62,233 nt of DNA, taken from positions 1 through 62,233 of the forward strand of contig JAJYLQ010000022.1 in assembly GCA_021787595.1 (NCBI GenBank), in the 5' to 3' direction. The first letter of the stretch is position 1. Every line of letters begins with the position of its first letter. This DNA is from Chloroflexota bacterium (lineage in GTDB: Bacteria > Chloroflexota > Anaerolineae > Anaerolineales > Villigracilaceae). This document shows positions 35,095 through 43,573 of this stretch, in pieces. The position numbers and the translations under genes are program-made. The notes below the pieces were generated by a model. The model was given only the letters and a program-made list of their open reading frames with translations, was not told the origin of the DNA and did not search any database.

Positions 35095-36272
35095 GGCCGC
35101 TGCCCTCCAAGTTCGACCAGTTGCCCGGCAATGGCGCGCGCGGCGTGAACGCGCGCGAGGGATTTCATGGCGGTCCGCATGGCCTGGCGCTTCGACGGGT
35201 TTTCGAACAAATCCTTCACAACCGGCAGGAGTTCGTTTTCCAGGAGCTCGTCTTTTATGATGACCGCCGCGCCGCGCTGAGCCAGAAAATCCGCGTTGAC
35301 TTTTTGATAACGCCATGCGTAAGGATACGGGATGAGAATCGCAGGCAGGCCGAAGAATGGAAATTCGCCGAGCGTGGACGCGCCGGCGCGCGCCAGCACT
35401 AAATCAGCGGATGCCAGCGCGGCGCCCATTTCTTCGTGCAGGTATGGAAAGGCGTGATAACGCGTCCGGTGCGCGGACGTCAGGCCGGCTCGCGCAGTTT
35501 GGACGGCTTCCCAATCCAACTGGCCGCTGATATGAACGACTTGCGCCATATCCAGAAGTGTCGGCAGGTTTGGCACGATAACCTGGTTGATCGAGCGCGC
35601 GCCCTTGCTTCCGCCGACCACGAGCAGCACCGGGAGATCGTCATCGAGTTCAAGCGCCCGGAGGGCTTTTTGTTTTGTCCATGACATCAGGTCGGCGCGC
35701 AGCGGATAACCGGTCACGACGACTTTCCGCGAAAAGTATTTTTGCGAATCTTCCGCGGTGACCGCGATGCGGTCGGCGAAACGCGCCAGCGATTTCAGGG
35801 CCAGCCCCGGCTCGATGTCTGGAACGTAAAGCAGGGTCGGGATGCGCCGCCCGGCGAGTGCCATCGGCCCGGCCACATATCCGCCGGTGAAGAACAGAAC
35901 GTCGGGTTTGAATTCGCGCAGGATTCTTCGCGAAGCAAGCACGCCTTTGGAAAGCTGGCTCACGTTGCGCGGCAGCGCGCGCAGGCCTACGCCATGCAAT
36001 CCCGCGGCGGGAATGGTATCGAAGGCAATGCCCTCGCGCTTTACGAGTTCAGCTTCCATGCCGCCTCCACCGCCGATCCACAGCGTTTCGAGGTTTGAAG
36101 ACTTGCCCTGAACGTAGTCGAAGGGTTGGAAAGTTGGAAGGTTTTCAGCTTTCGAACTTGCATCCTGTAAACCTTCCAACGCTTTAAGCACGGCGAGGGC
36201 GGGATACACGCCGCCGCCGGTTCCACCCGCGCAGATCAACAGACGCACCGTACGATCTCCCTTCTTCTTCAT
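35091..36272 (-). CDS. murG: UDP-GlcNAc:lipid I N-acetylglucosaminyltransferase
   Basis: 393 residues, GT28, the last cytoplasmic step of lipid II synthesis. GGTGGGVYPALAV is the first glycine loop (about residues 17-29). The second and third are VVVTGYPLRADL and VVGGSKGARSINQV, with a donor site near DLVLARAGASTLGEFPFFGL. Normal MurG is about 355-365 residues; here residues 37-60 (SSKAENLPTFQPFDYVQGKS) lie between VLKALEGL and WIGGGGGMEAEL and match a repeat (36098-36180). Start ATG 36272; GTG 36248 is an alternative. It overlaps the ftsW end. Confidence 0.95.
   Translation of the reverse strand: MKKKGDRTVRLLICAGGTGGGVYPALAVLKALEGLQDASSKAENLPTFQPFDYVQGKSSNLETLWIGGGGGMEAELVKREGIAFDTIPAAGLHGVGLRALPRNVSQLSKGVLASRRILREFKPDVLFFTGGYVAGPMALAGRRIPTLLYVPDIEPGLALKSLARFADRIAVTAEDSQKYFSRKVVVTGYPLRADLMSWTKQKALRALELDDDLPVLLVVGGSKGARSINQVIVPNLPTLLDMAQVVHISGQLDWEAVQTARAGLTSAHRTRYHAFPYLHEEMGAALASADLVLARAGASTLGEFPFFGLPAILIPYPYAWRYQKVNADFLAQRGAAVIIKDELLENELLPVVKDLFENPSKRQAMRTAMKSLARVHAARAIAGQLVELGGQRP
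36098..36180. repeat. in-frame palindromic insertion inside murG
   Basis: GTTGGAAGGTTT at 36133-36144 is mirrored by AAACCTTCCAAC at 36169-36180. The adjacent 36098-36125 contains the CTTGCCCTGAACGTAGTCGA unit, the reverse form of the CTGAGCGGAGTCGAAG repeat seen elsewhere, read here as FDYVQGK. The segment is a multiple of three and lies in a loop between the first strand pairs of MurG. Confidence 0.65.
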
Positions 36273-37419
36273 CTACCGCTTCACCTCTCTGGCGGGAGAT
36301 GTTCATGAGGATGCCAATCGCCGAAAGAGTTGCAATGAGATTCGAACCTCCCGCGCTGACGAATGGCAGCGCATTACCTGCAAAAGGAAGCAGGCCAACA
36401 ATGACTGCCATGTTTATGCCTGCCTCGAGGCCGATCCAGCAGACCAGGCCCGTGGCGAGCAAAGTTCCGAGCATGTCAGGTGCGCGGCGCGCGATCACAA
36501 ATCCGCGCCAGATCAGCAATGCGTAAAGTCCAACCAGAAATAACGCGCCGACCAGCCCCAGTTCCTCGATGATGACCGCGAAGATGCTGTCGGTGGGCGG
36601 GACGGGCAAGCCGGTCAGTTTGGATTGAGCGCGCCCGATGCCGACCCCGAACCAGCCTCCGTTGACGATGGCTTCGAACGAGCGCTGGATGTGATACGAG
36701 GCCTGCGTCGGGTCTTTTAAACCAGCGATGAATTCCGCGACGCGTTCGTGACCCGTTGGACTGACGGTCACCACGAGCCATCCGGCGAGGACTGCCGCGG
36801 CCAGCATGAAAATAATTTGCTTCAAGTCCGCACCGGCCAGGAAAAAGAGCAGGCCGCCCATCATCAGCACGGTGGCCGCCGCGCTGATATCGGGCTGTTG
36901 ATAGATCAAACCGCCGACCACACCGAGGATCACACCCAGCGGAATCAATCCCAGCGTAACATCATGCAGAACCTGCCGCTTCGCATACAGCCAAATGGAC
37001 AAATATAAAATCGAAACCAGTTTTGCCATTTCAGAAGGCTGATACGAACCCTGATACAGCCCGCGCCGTGAACCGAGGCGGACTTCGCTTACCAGCAATA
37101 CCGCCACGAGGAGAATGATCGTCAGGCCCATGGCCGGGACAACCCACATGCGCAGGCGATGATAGTCAAGATGCGAGAGCAGGAAACATGCGGCGATGCC
37201 GATCCCGAGCCACATGAGCTGATGTTCGAACATGTAAAGCGCCGAGCCGTATTGCGTCAGTGAATAATCCCATGAAGCGGAGAACATCATGATCAACCCG
37301 AAGACCGTCAGTGCAATGACTGTGACCAGCAGCGGCATATCCACGGTCCGCCGCGGGTTGCCGGCCGCGGGACGCGTCTCTGCAAAAGGACGTTCGTTTA
37401 CGAAAGTTCCTGCACCCAT
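36184..37419 (-). CDS. ftsW: lipid II polymerase FtsW (SEDS family)
   Basis: 411 residues with about 10 membrane helices, the SEDS glycosyltransferase that works with FtsI. Typical motifs: YGSALYMFEHQLMWLGIGI, SYQPSEMAKL, QQPDISAA, the loop IGRAQSKLTGLPVPPTDSIF and the end GNALPFVSAGGSNLIATL. ATG 37419 overlaps murD by 22 bp. Its 3' end overlaps murG by about 90 bp. Confidence 0.95.
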   Translation of the reverse strand: MGAGTFVNERPFAETRPAAGNPRRTVDMPLLVTVIALTVFGLIMMFSASWDYSLTQYGSALYMFEHQLMWLGIGIAACFLLSHLDYHRLRMWVVPAMGLTIILLVAVLLVSEVRLGSRRGLYQGSYQPSEMAKLVSILYLSIWLYAKRQVLHDVTLGLIPLGVILGVVGGLIYQQPDISAAATVLMMGGLLFFLAGADLKQIIFMLAAAVLAGWLVVTVSPTGHERVAEFIAGLKDPTQASYHIQRSFEAIVNGGWFGVGIGRAQSKLTGLPVPPTDSIFAVIIEELGLVGALFLVGLYALLIWRGFVIARRAPDMLGTLLATGLVCWIGLEAGINMAVIVGLLPFAGNALPFVSAGGSNLIATLSAIGILMNISRQRGEAVDEEEGRSYGASVDLRGWNRRRRVSRPRRA

Positions 37420-38855
37420 AATCTAAATTTCTCTCCTCGTTCTTCAAAATCCTTGAACTCATCGAAACTCGTTCCGCCGGGGGATAACAGGACGACATCG
37501 CCGGACTCTGCGGCTTCCGCGGCTTTGATGACGGCCTCATGCAGATGTTCGACACGATCCAGCGTATGCGGCCTCTTCGCGGATCCGTTAGCGGCCACCG
37601 CTTCCTGAATTTTTTCCGCCGCCTCGCCGAACAGCACAACATGATCCACGCGCTGATGAATTAATTGCGCCAGTTCTTCCCACGGCAAATTTTTGTCGCG
37701 CCCGCCAAGCAAAAGGACGATCGGTTCATCAAAAGAATGGATCGCGGCGGCGGTGCGTTCCGGCGCGGTGGCAATCGAGTCGTTGTACCAGCGCACGCCG
37801 CGCAGTTCGCGGACGAATTCCAGCCGGTGAGGCACGCCGCGGAATTCCTCCGCCGCGGTGAGCATCGCATCCAGCGGAAAACCCGCCGCGTGGCCGATGG
37901 CGAACGCCGCCAGCACGTTCAACACATTATGGTCGCCTCGCAGCTGGATCTGATCGCGGCGCAAAAGCGGAATGTCCACGCGATGATCGTAGAGATATAA
38001 AATGCCATCGTCGTAATACGTGCCTTCGGCGTTTTCATCCATTTTGCTGAAGCCAAACGAATGTAACTTGCCCTTGACTTTGCCGCGCAAATTCCACGCG
38101 CCGGCGTCGTCGCGCCCAAGAACTGCCGTGTCTTTTTCGCGCTGGAATTCGAGAATGCGCGCTTTGGCCGCGGTGTACGCTTCCATTGTGCCGTGACGGT
38201 CCAAATGATTCGGTGTGATGTTCAAAACGGATGCGATGTCGGGCGAGACCGTCATCTGTTCCAATTGGAAGGAGGAAATTTCAAGAATTGCCAGATCATC
38301 CGGATTCATTTCATCCACGTGATTGATCAGCGGATCGCCGATGTTGCCGCCAGTAAAGGATGAAGGATGAAAGACACTTGCACCTGGCGCAAGTGCGGGT
38401 GTGAAAGTTGAATCTTCATCTTTCATCTTTCTGCTTTCACCTTTTTCATAAGCAATCTTCGCCATCTCACCAACCAACGTGGTCGTTGTCGTTTTTCCCG
38501 CCGATCCGGTAATGCCGATGGTTTTGCACGGCACGGCTTCCATGAAAATCTGCGTGTCGTTGGAAAGCGGGATGCCGCGCTTGAGGGCTTCATCCACGAT
38601 GGGGAGGGTGACTGGCACGCCGCCTGAAAGACAAAGCACGTCGGCGCGGTCGAGCAGTTCGATGGGATGGCCGCCCAAAGCCCATTGAATCGGTAAGCTG
38701 CTCAAAGTCTCGCGTGCAGATGCGAGTTGGGATTCCGGGCGTTGATCACTCAATGTCACCGCCGCTCCGTGTTGAGTCAGCCAGCGCGCCAGAGCCACGC
38801 CTTGCCGGGCGGCTCCTAAAATCACAACGCGCTTGTCATTCCAATCTTGTTTCAT
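37398..38855 (-). CDS. murD: UDP-MurNAc-L-alanine--D-glutamate ligase
   Basis: 485 residues against about 440-460 usual. P-loop IGITGSAGKTTTTTLVGEMA (about residues 113-132), ILEISSFQLEQM, NHLDRHGTMEAY and C-terminal YNDSIATAPERTAAA with VLLLGGRDKNLPW are intact. The extra residues lie between MAKIAYEKG and TGGNIGDPLINH: ESRKMKDEDSTFTPALAPGA and SVFHPSSF. These are encoded by the palindrome 38352-38452. The insertion falls in a loop after the P-loop helix. Confidence 0.95.
   Translation of the reverse strand: MKQDWNDKRVVILGAARQGVALARWLTQHGAAVTLSDQRPESQLASARETLSSLPIQWALGGHPIELLDRADVLCLSGGVPVTLPIVDEALKRGIPLSNDTQIFMEAVPCKTIGITGSAGKTTTTTLVGEMAKIAYEKGESRKMKDEDSTFTPALAPGASVFHPSSFTGGNIGDPLINHVDEMNPDDLAILEISSFQLEQMTVSPDIASVLNITPNHLDRHGTMEAYTAAKARILEFQREKDTAVLGRDDAGAWNLRGKVKGKLHSFGFSKMDENAEGTYYDDGILYLYDHRVDIPLLRRDQIQLRGDHNVLNVLAAFAIGHAAGFPLDAMLTAAEEFRGVPHRLEFVRELRGVRWYNDSIATAPERTAAAIHSFDEPIVLLLGGRDKNLPWEELAQLIHQRVDHVVLFGEAAEKIQEAVAANGSAKRPHTLDRVEHLHEAVIKAAEAAESGDVVLLSPGGTSFDEFKDFEERGEKFRLWVQELS
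38352..38452. repeat. in-frame nested palindrome inside murD
   Basis: Outer arms GATGAAAGA (38366-38374) and TCTTTCATC (38419-38427); inner arms CACTTGC (38375-38381) and GCAAGTG (38389-38395). The whole adds about 28 codons without breaking the frame. Confidence 0.65.
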
Positions 38856-38868
38856 TATCGTTACTTTC

Positions 38869-38915
38869 CCCTCACCCCTTCCCCTCTCCCAGCGGGAGAG
38901 GGGAAGGGGTGAGGG
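38869..38915. repeat. perfect 22-bp palindrome, CCCTCACCCC family
   Basis: CCCTCACCCCTTCCCCTCTC plus CC (38869-38890) is exactly complementary to 38894-38915, with AGC loop. It fills the mraY-murD gap. Relatives lie at 51770-51815, 53049-53100 and, in frame, 45404-45460. Confidence 0.9.
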
Positions 38916-38920
38916 AGAAT

Positions 38921-39919
38921 TTACACCAGTGCCAATCCAACGCCGACCATCGCGGCCAGCAGGCCAATCAGCCAGAATCGTTGGACGACCTGCGTTTCGC
39001 TCCAGCCGAGCAGTTCAAAATGCAAATGCATGGGAGCCATTTTGAAAAACCGTTTGCCTTTCGTCATCCTGAAATAAACAATCTGGATGACGACGCTTAT
39101 GATTTCACTAAAGGGAATGATTGCGATGATCGGGAGAAGAATCCACTGGCTTGTCATCAATGCGACAACGGCCAGCGTGGAACCGAAGGCCAGCGAGCCG
39201 GTGTCGCCCATGATCAATTCGGCGGGATGGACGTTGAACCACAGGAAGCCGAACATCGCGCCGACTAGAATGAAACAGAAGCGGGCCAGATAAACCTGGT
39301 GCTGGTTGAGGGCGATCAAGCCGTAACCGGCGAATGCCGTGGCCGCGATCAAACCGGCCAGCCCGTCGAGACCGTCTGTAAAATTGACGGCGTTCGACAT
39401 GCTGACGATGATAAAAGCCGCGATGGGAATGTACCACCAGCCCAGATCAAAATAACCTTTGATTCCCGGAAGGAACAAGTCTGGAACGCCAAGGACGAAT
39501 TTCAAAACGAACGCCGCGCCCAAAGCCAGAATGACCTGGAATAGGAATTTCGTGCGGGCGCGCATCCCCTCGCCGCGGCGTTTGCCGCGAATGCCTTCCC
39601 AATCGTCCACCGCGCCGAGCACCGCATATCCGACCATTACGATGATTGGGACGAGTATCGAACGTCCCACGCCGCTCTGCGAAGCGCCGATCAAGGTGGC
39701 CGCGTTGAGCAATCCCGTCAACAGGATGACTGGCAGGATCACCATGACTCCGCCCATGGTGGGCGTGCCCATTTTGATGCTGTGGTGCGCGGGTTCTTCG
39801 ACGCGGATGATCTTCCCGATCTTGAAATGTCGAAGAATGCGAAGAAGCGGTCCGCCCCAGATGACCGTCATCATAAAAGCCAAACCGGCCAGGCTTAGGG
39901 CCAGGGCGACCTGTTTCAT
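38921..39919 (-). CDS. mraY: phospho-N-acetylmuramoyl-pentapeptide-transferase
   Basis: 332 residues, about 10 membrane helices, makes lipid I. Conserved HHSIKMGTPTMGGVMVI, AVDDWEGIRGKRRGEG and NAVNFTDGLDGLAG (catalytic Asp), FNVHPAELIMGDTGSLAFGS and MTKGKRFFKMAPMHLHFEL are all present. Its ATG overlaps the murF stop (ATGA). Confidence 0.97.
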   Translation of the reverse strand: MKQVALALSLAGLAFMMTVIWGGPLLRILRHFKIGKIIRVEEPAHHSIKMGTPTMGGVMVILPVILLTGLLNAATLIGASQSGVGRSILVPIIVMVGYAVLGAVDDWEGIRGKRRGEGMRARTKFLFQVILALGAAFVLKFVLGVPDLFLPGIKGYFDLGWWYIPIAAFIIVSMSNAVNFTDGLDGLAGLIAATAFAGYGLIALNQHQVYLARFCFILVGAMFGFLWFNVHPAELIMGDTGSLAFGSTLAVVALMTSQWILLPIIAIIPFSEIISVVIQIVYFRMTKGKRFFKMAPMHLHFELLGWSETQVVQRFWLIGLLAAMVGVGLALV

Positions 39920-41337
39920 GAAAGAACCTCCAAAGCTGCGGTGATTAGGTCCATACGCAGGCCGTGCGAACCTTTGATGAGCGCGACATCATCCTTTGAC
40001 AGATTTTTCTGGAGCCATTCCACGATCGGGGCGCTCTCCTCCCATTCGAAAATCTGCGAAGCTCTCATCCCGGAACGGTGCGCGGCCTGGGCGTACATGC
40101 GTGCGCGTGGACCAAGAGTAACAAGTATATCCGCGACCTGGCTTGCGCGCAGGCCGACCATTTCATGCCCCTGCCGTTCATACGGACCGAGTTCCAGCAT
40201 ATCACCCAAAACTGCGATCTTGCGTTTGCCTTCCAATTCATCGAGCAGATTGAGCGAAGCCAGCATGGATTCCGGTGACGCGTTGTACGTATCATCGAGG
40301 ATCAGCGCGCCGGATTCGGAGCGCACCGCGACCAGTCGAAGCTGCGCATGGCCGCGGCGCAGCCCTTCGATGATTTCCTGCCAGTTCAACCCTTCTGCCA
40401 GGCCGACTGCCGAGGCGCGCAGAGCCGTCTCGACCGAATGCCGCCCGATCATCGGAATGCGGACGTGCATGGTCTCGTGCTGGTAATGCAGGCGGAATCG
40501 AATTCCATCGAGTCCCAATCCCTCGATATCGTCTGCCCATAGGTCGGCTTCGCTCGAAAGACCGTAGAAGAAAACGCGGGCCTTCGTCTTTTCCTCCATT
40601 TGGCGCACGAGCGGATCATCGAAGTTCAAAATGGCAATGCCTTCAGGCGCGGGAGGCAGGGCCTGCACCAATTCCGTTTTGCCGCGCGCAATGGCTTCCT
40701 GCGAACCGGCGCGTTCGGCGTGGACGGTTCCGATGTTGGTCACCACGCCGATTTGCGGCAGGGCAATCTCACATAAAAATGAAATTTCTCCGGGGACATA
40801 GAATCCCATTTCAAGAACGGCTCGTTCATACCCGGACCCGAGGCGGAGGATCGTTAAAGGAAGTCCGATCTCGTTGTTGAGATTGCCGGGGCTGCGTAAT
40901 GTGCGATAACGTTCGCTCAGGACCTGTGCGATCACTTCCTTGGTGGTGGACTTGCCGACGCTTCCGGTAATGCCGACCACGCGCAGGTTCAATTTGCGCC
41001 GCCAGAAGCGCGCAACCTGCTGGAGCGCGGCGAGGGAATTGTCCACGCGCAGGCAGAGGGGAGGAGTCAGATCGGGTTTGGATTCGGCTGATAGACCGCC
41101 GCGCAGATCGAGGGTCCGGAAAGATGCGTCCGCGTCCCGCTGGATTAAAGCGAAAGATGCCCCGCGTTTGAAGGCTTCGTTGATGAAGTCGTGTCCGTCC
41201 GCGCGTTCGCCCGGCAGCGCAACGAACAGCGAACCGGGAATCACCTGGCGCGAGTCAATGGCCGCCTCGGTGATGACCGCGGCCGCGTCCAGGCGGGTAT
41301 TGGTTAACGCCTCGATTAGGTCAGCGAGTATCAGCAT
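39916..41337 (-). CDS. murF: UDP-MurNAc-tripeptide--D-alanyl-D-alanine ligase
   Basis: 473 residues. Starts MLILADLIEALTN at 41337, overlapping the ftsI stop (TAATG). DSRQVIPGSLFVALPGERADGHDFI, P-loop GITGSVGKSTTKEVIAQ, LEMGFYVPGEISFL and LILDDTYNASPESMLASL are intact. The frame is open upstream to 41865, but that part is antisense-phase shadow of ftsI. Adds D-Ala-D-Ala from Ddl. Confidence 0.95.
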   Translation of the reverse strand: MLILADLIEALTNTRLDAAAVITEAAIDSRQVIPGSLFVALPGERADGHDFINEAFKRGASFALIQRDADASFRTLDLRGGLSAESKPDLTPPLCLRVDNSLAALQQVARFWRRKLNLRVVGITGSVGKSTTKEVIAQVLSERYRTLRSPGNLNNEIGLPLTILRLGSGYERAVLEMGFYVPGEISFLCEIALPQIGVVTNIGTVHAERAGSQEAIARGKTELVQALPPAPEGIAILNFDDPLVRQMEEKTKARVFFYGLSSEADLWADDIEGLGLDGIRFRLHYQHETMHVRIPMIGRHSVETALRASAVGLAEGLNWQEIIEGLRRGHAQLRLVAVRSESGALILDDTYNASPESMLASLNLLDELEGKRKIAVLGDMLELGPYERQGHEMVGLRASQVADILVTLGPRARMYAQAAHRSGMRASQIFEWEESAPIVEWLQKNLSKDDVALIKGSHGLRMDLITAALEVLS

Positions 41338-43070
41338 TATGGTTTTGCAATTTCTTTGCGAACGCTGTCCGGCGGAATGTTCAGAAGCAGGATGGTCTTC
41401 TGTGCCACCTGCGCGAATGTGGGCGCGGCGGTGTCCGATCCCCAGATGGAAGCGGTTGGCTTTTCGAGCCACACGTAGATCATGAACTGCGGATCGTCCA
41501 CCGGCCCCCATCCGAGGAAGGAGGCGTTCGTAACTCCATCTTCGTAACCATACGCGTCCGGAATTTGGGCCGTGCCGGTTTTTCCGGCAATGCGATATCC
41601 GGGAACGAGCGCGCTCGAAGCTTCTCTCTCCAACGAGACGGCCAGCATTTGATTCAATGTTTGCGCCGTGCTTGCCGAGATGGGTGAGCCGGCATATTGG
41701 GTGGGAACGCTGTATTGACGTCCATCGCGCACCATTGCATACAAGATATGCGGCGTAACCATGCGGCTGCCATCCGGCACAGCGGACGCGGCCATCATCA
41801 ATTGGATCGGTGTGACCGAGACGCCCTGGCCGAATGCGTTCGTCGCCAGGTCCACCGGATACCAATCCGCATCGCCGGGGACTTTGAGCCGGCCCGCCGC
41901 TTCGCCAGCGAGGTCAACGCCGGTAAGGTGTCCGATGCCGAAACGATTCATGTAACCATAGAAAGTCTGCGCGCCCATTTTCGTTGACAGCATTGCCAGG
42001 CAAACGTTCAACGAATTTTCGAGACAGCCGGTCATGTCCTGTACGCCCCAGGCCTGGTCATTCCAGTTGCGGATGGTTGCCCCGCCGACCAGCAGCGCGC
42101 CGGTGTCGAGATACGTTGAATTGGGCGTGGTGGTTCCGCTGTCCAGCGCGGCGGCCATCGTCAGAATCTTGATGACCGAGCCGGGTTCGTAAGGCATGGA
42201 AACGGCGCGGTCGAATTCGCTGGCGTTGTGATAAATGCTTCCGTAATTCCAGAACTGGTTGAGGTCCATTTGCGGGGAAGAGGCGAGCGCCAGAATCTCG
42301 CCGTTGCGCGGATTCATCACCACGATGGTTCCATTCGCTGCGCCGTATTTGCTCAGCGAATCGTCGAGGATTTGTTCGACCGCGGCTTGCAGGTCGCGGT
42401 CAATGGTCAGGACCAGCGTTGTGCCATTGGGCACGTGCGGAATGTCAAAAGCCTTGTTCGGGTCGGTTGGCACGCGGACCTGGACTGGATTCCCGGCGAG
42501 CAGGTTATTATATTTCTCTTCGACGCCGAAATAGCCGCGGCCCTCGCGGTTGACAAAGCCCAACACATTCGATGCCAGCGAACCTTCGGGATAACTTCGC
42601 TGCGGATGCGGTTTGAATTCCAAACCGGCCAGTGAATTGTTTTGCGCGTCGGTTGTTGCCTTGAGCTGCTGCAGCGCGGCGGCTTTGTCCGCGTCCACAT
42701 AATCAGCCAGGACCAGGTATTGCAGTCCGGCAGGCGGATTCGTCATCTGGTTGTAAAGATCATCGGGGTTCAGGCCGAGTTCGACACCGACCGCAAGCGC
42801 AATCGCATGTTTGTCCGCTGCGGTCTGGAGGTCAACCCCGATCTCATAGACGGTTTTATTTCCCGCCAGTAAATGTCCGTTGCGATCATAGATATCGCCG
42901 CGCTCGGGATAATAGGTCTGCAATACGTTGGCGTATGCCGCGGCCTGCGCGCGAAAGACAGCCGCTTCGGGGCTGTTCTGGATTCGAAAGGTTTGCAGAA
43001 TGATCAAAATTCCGACAAAGCCCAGGATCCCGGCGAGCGCCAACGACCGCCACGCGTATTGCTGCCTCAT
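41337..43070 (-). CDS. ftsI: peptidoglycan transpeptidase FtsI/PBP2-like
   Basis: 577 residues, class B penicillin-binding protein. One membrane helix (residues 10-28), the dimerisation domain with RGDIYDRNGHLLAG, then the transpeptidase: active-site SVIK (298-301), SLN (353-355) and KTGTA (497-501). Makes septal cross-links with FtsW. Start ATG 43070 overlaps the ftsL-like stop by ATGA; the upstream in-frame ATG 43127 is inside that gene. FtsI and murF are adjacent, with no murE between them. Confidence 0.95.
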   Translation of the reverse strand: MRQQYAWRSLALAGILGFVGILIILQTFRIQNSPEAAVFRAQAAAYANVLQTYYPERGDIYDRNGHLLAGNKTVYEIGVDLQTAADKHAIALAVGVELGLNPDDLYNQMTNPPAGLQYLVLADYVDADKAAALQQLKATTDAQNNSLAGLEFKPHPQRSYPEGSLASNVLGFVNREGRGYFGVEEKYNNLLAGNPVQVRVPTDPNKAFDIPHVPNGTTLVLTIDRDLQAAVEQILDDSLSKYGAANGTIVVMNPRNGEILALASSPQMDLNQFWNYGSIYHNASEFDRAVSMPYEPGSVIKILTMAAALDSGTTTPNSTYLDTGALLVGGATIRNWNDQAWGVQDMTGCLENSLNVCLAMLSTKMGAQTFYGYMNRFGIGHLTGVDLAGEAAGRLKVPGDADWYPVDLATNAFGQGVSVTPIQLMMAASAVPDGSRMVTPHILYAMVRDGRQYSVPTQYAGSPISASTAQTLNQMLAVSLEREASSALVPGYRIAGKTGTAQIPDAYGYEDGVTNASFLGWGPVDDPQFMIYVWLEKPTASIWGSDTAAPTFAQVAQKTILLLNIPPDSVRKEIAKP

Positions 43071-43564
43071 TGCGAACTTCCGATCAGGCCGGTGGTTGGG
43101 GGCGGACTCAAACGCTGATCGAACCAATCAATCAATGACTCGGTATATTCGGGCAGGACGCTGGGCGCGCTGGGCTTCAATGCTGGAGCGGCCGCTAAAA
43201 TCGCCGGCTTCGGAGCGCTATAACCGGGGACGAGGACATATTGAATCCGGGTCGCGCTTATGGGCTGGTAGCCCAAAGCCGCGGCGCGCTGCTCCATCAC
43301 ATGCGTGGATGTCAATTCGCTCAACTTGGTTTGCAGGCTGGCATTGGCTTGCTGGCCTGCATTTATTTCATAGCTCAGGTCCTGGATCGTGCGGCCCGTG
43401 AGCGCGGCCTGCGCGGTGACGTCGAGATATAAGGAAGCGACCATGGCCAGCCCCAGGACCATCAGCATGAATGTGCCGATCCACTGGCGCTGGATTCGCC
43501 ATGGCGCCTGGCGATACGCATGAACCACATAATGGACGGTGTAGTTGACGTTCGGTATGTTCAT
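43067..43564 (-). CDS. FtsL-like septum protein
   Basis: 165 residues: cytoplasmic tail ending RIQRQWIGTF, one membrane helix (MLMVLGLAMVASLYLDVTAQ), then a coiled-coil (DLSYEINAGQQANASLQTKL, then SELTSTHVMEQRAAALGYQP) and a Pro/Ala-rich tail. Position between rsmH and ftsI, one helix and coiled coil fit FtsL/DivIC proteins, which recruit FtsQ. Sequence of the family diverges quickly, so named by position. Confidence 0.75.
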   Translation of the reverse strand: MNIPNVNYTVHYVVHAYRQAPWRIQRQWIGTFMLMVLGLAMVASLYLDVTAQAALTGRTIQDLSYEINAGQQANASLQTKLSELTSTHVMEQRAAALGYQPISATRIQYVLVPGYSAPKPAILAAAPALKPSAPSVLPEYTESLIDWFDQRLSPPPTTGLIGSSQ

Positions 43565-43573
43565 TCCTGCTCT

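Noticed and set aside
41340-41865. N-terminal extension of murF
   Set aside because: The open frame overlaps ftsI in another phase; murF homologues start near MLILADLIEAL.
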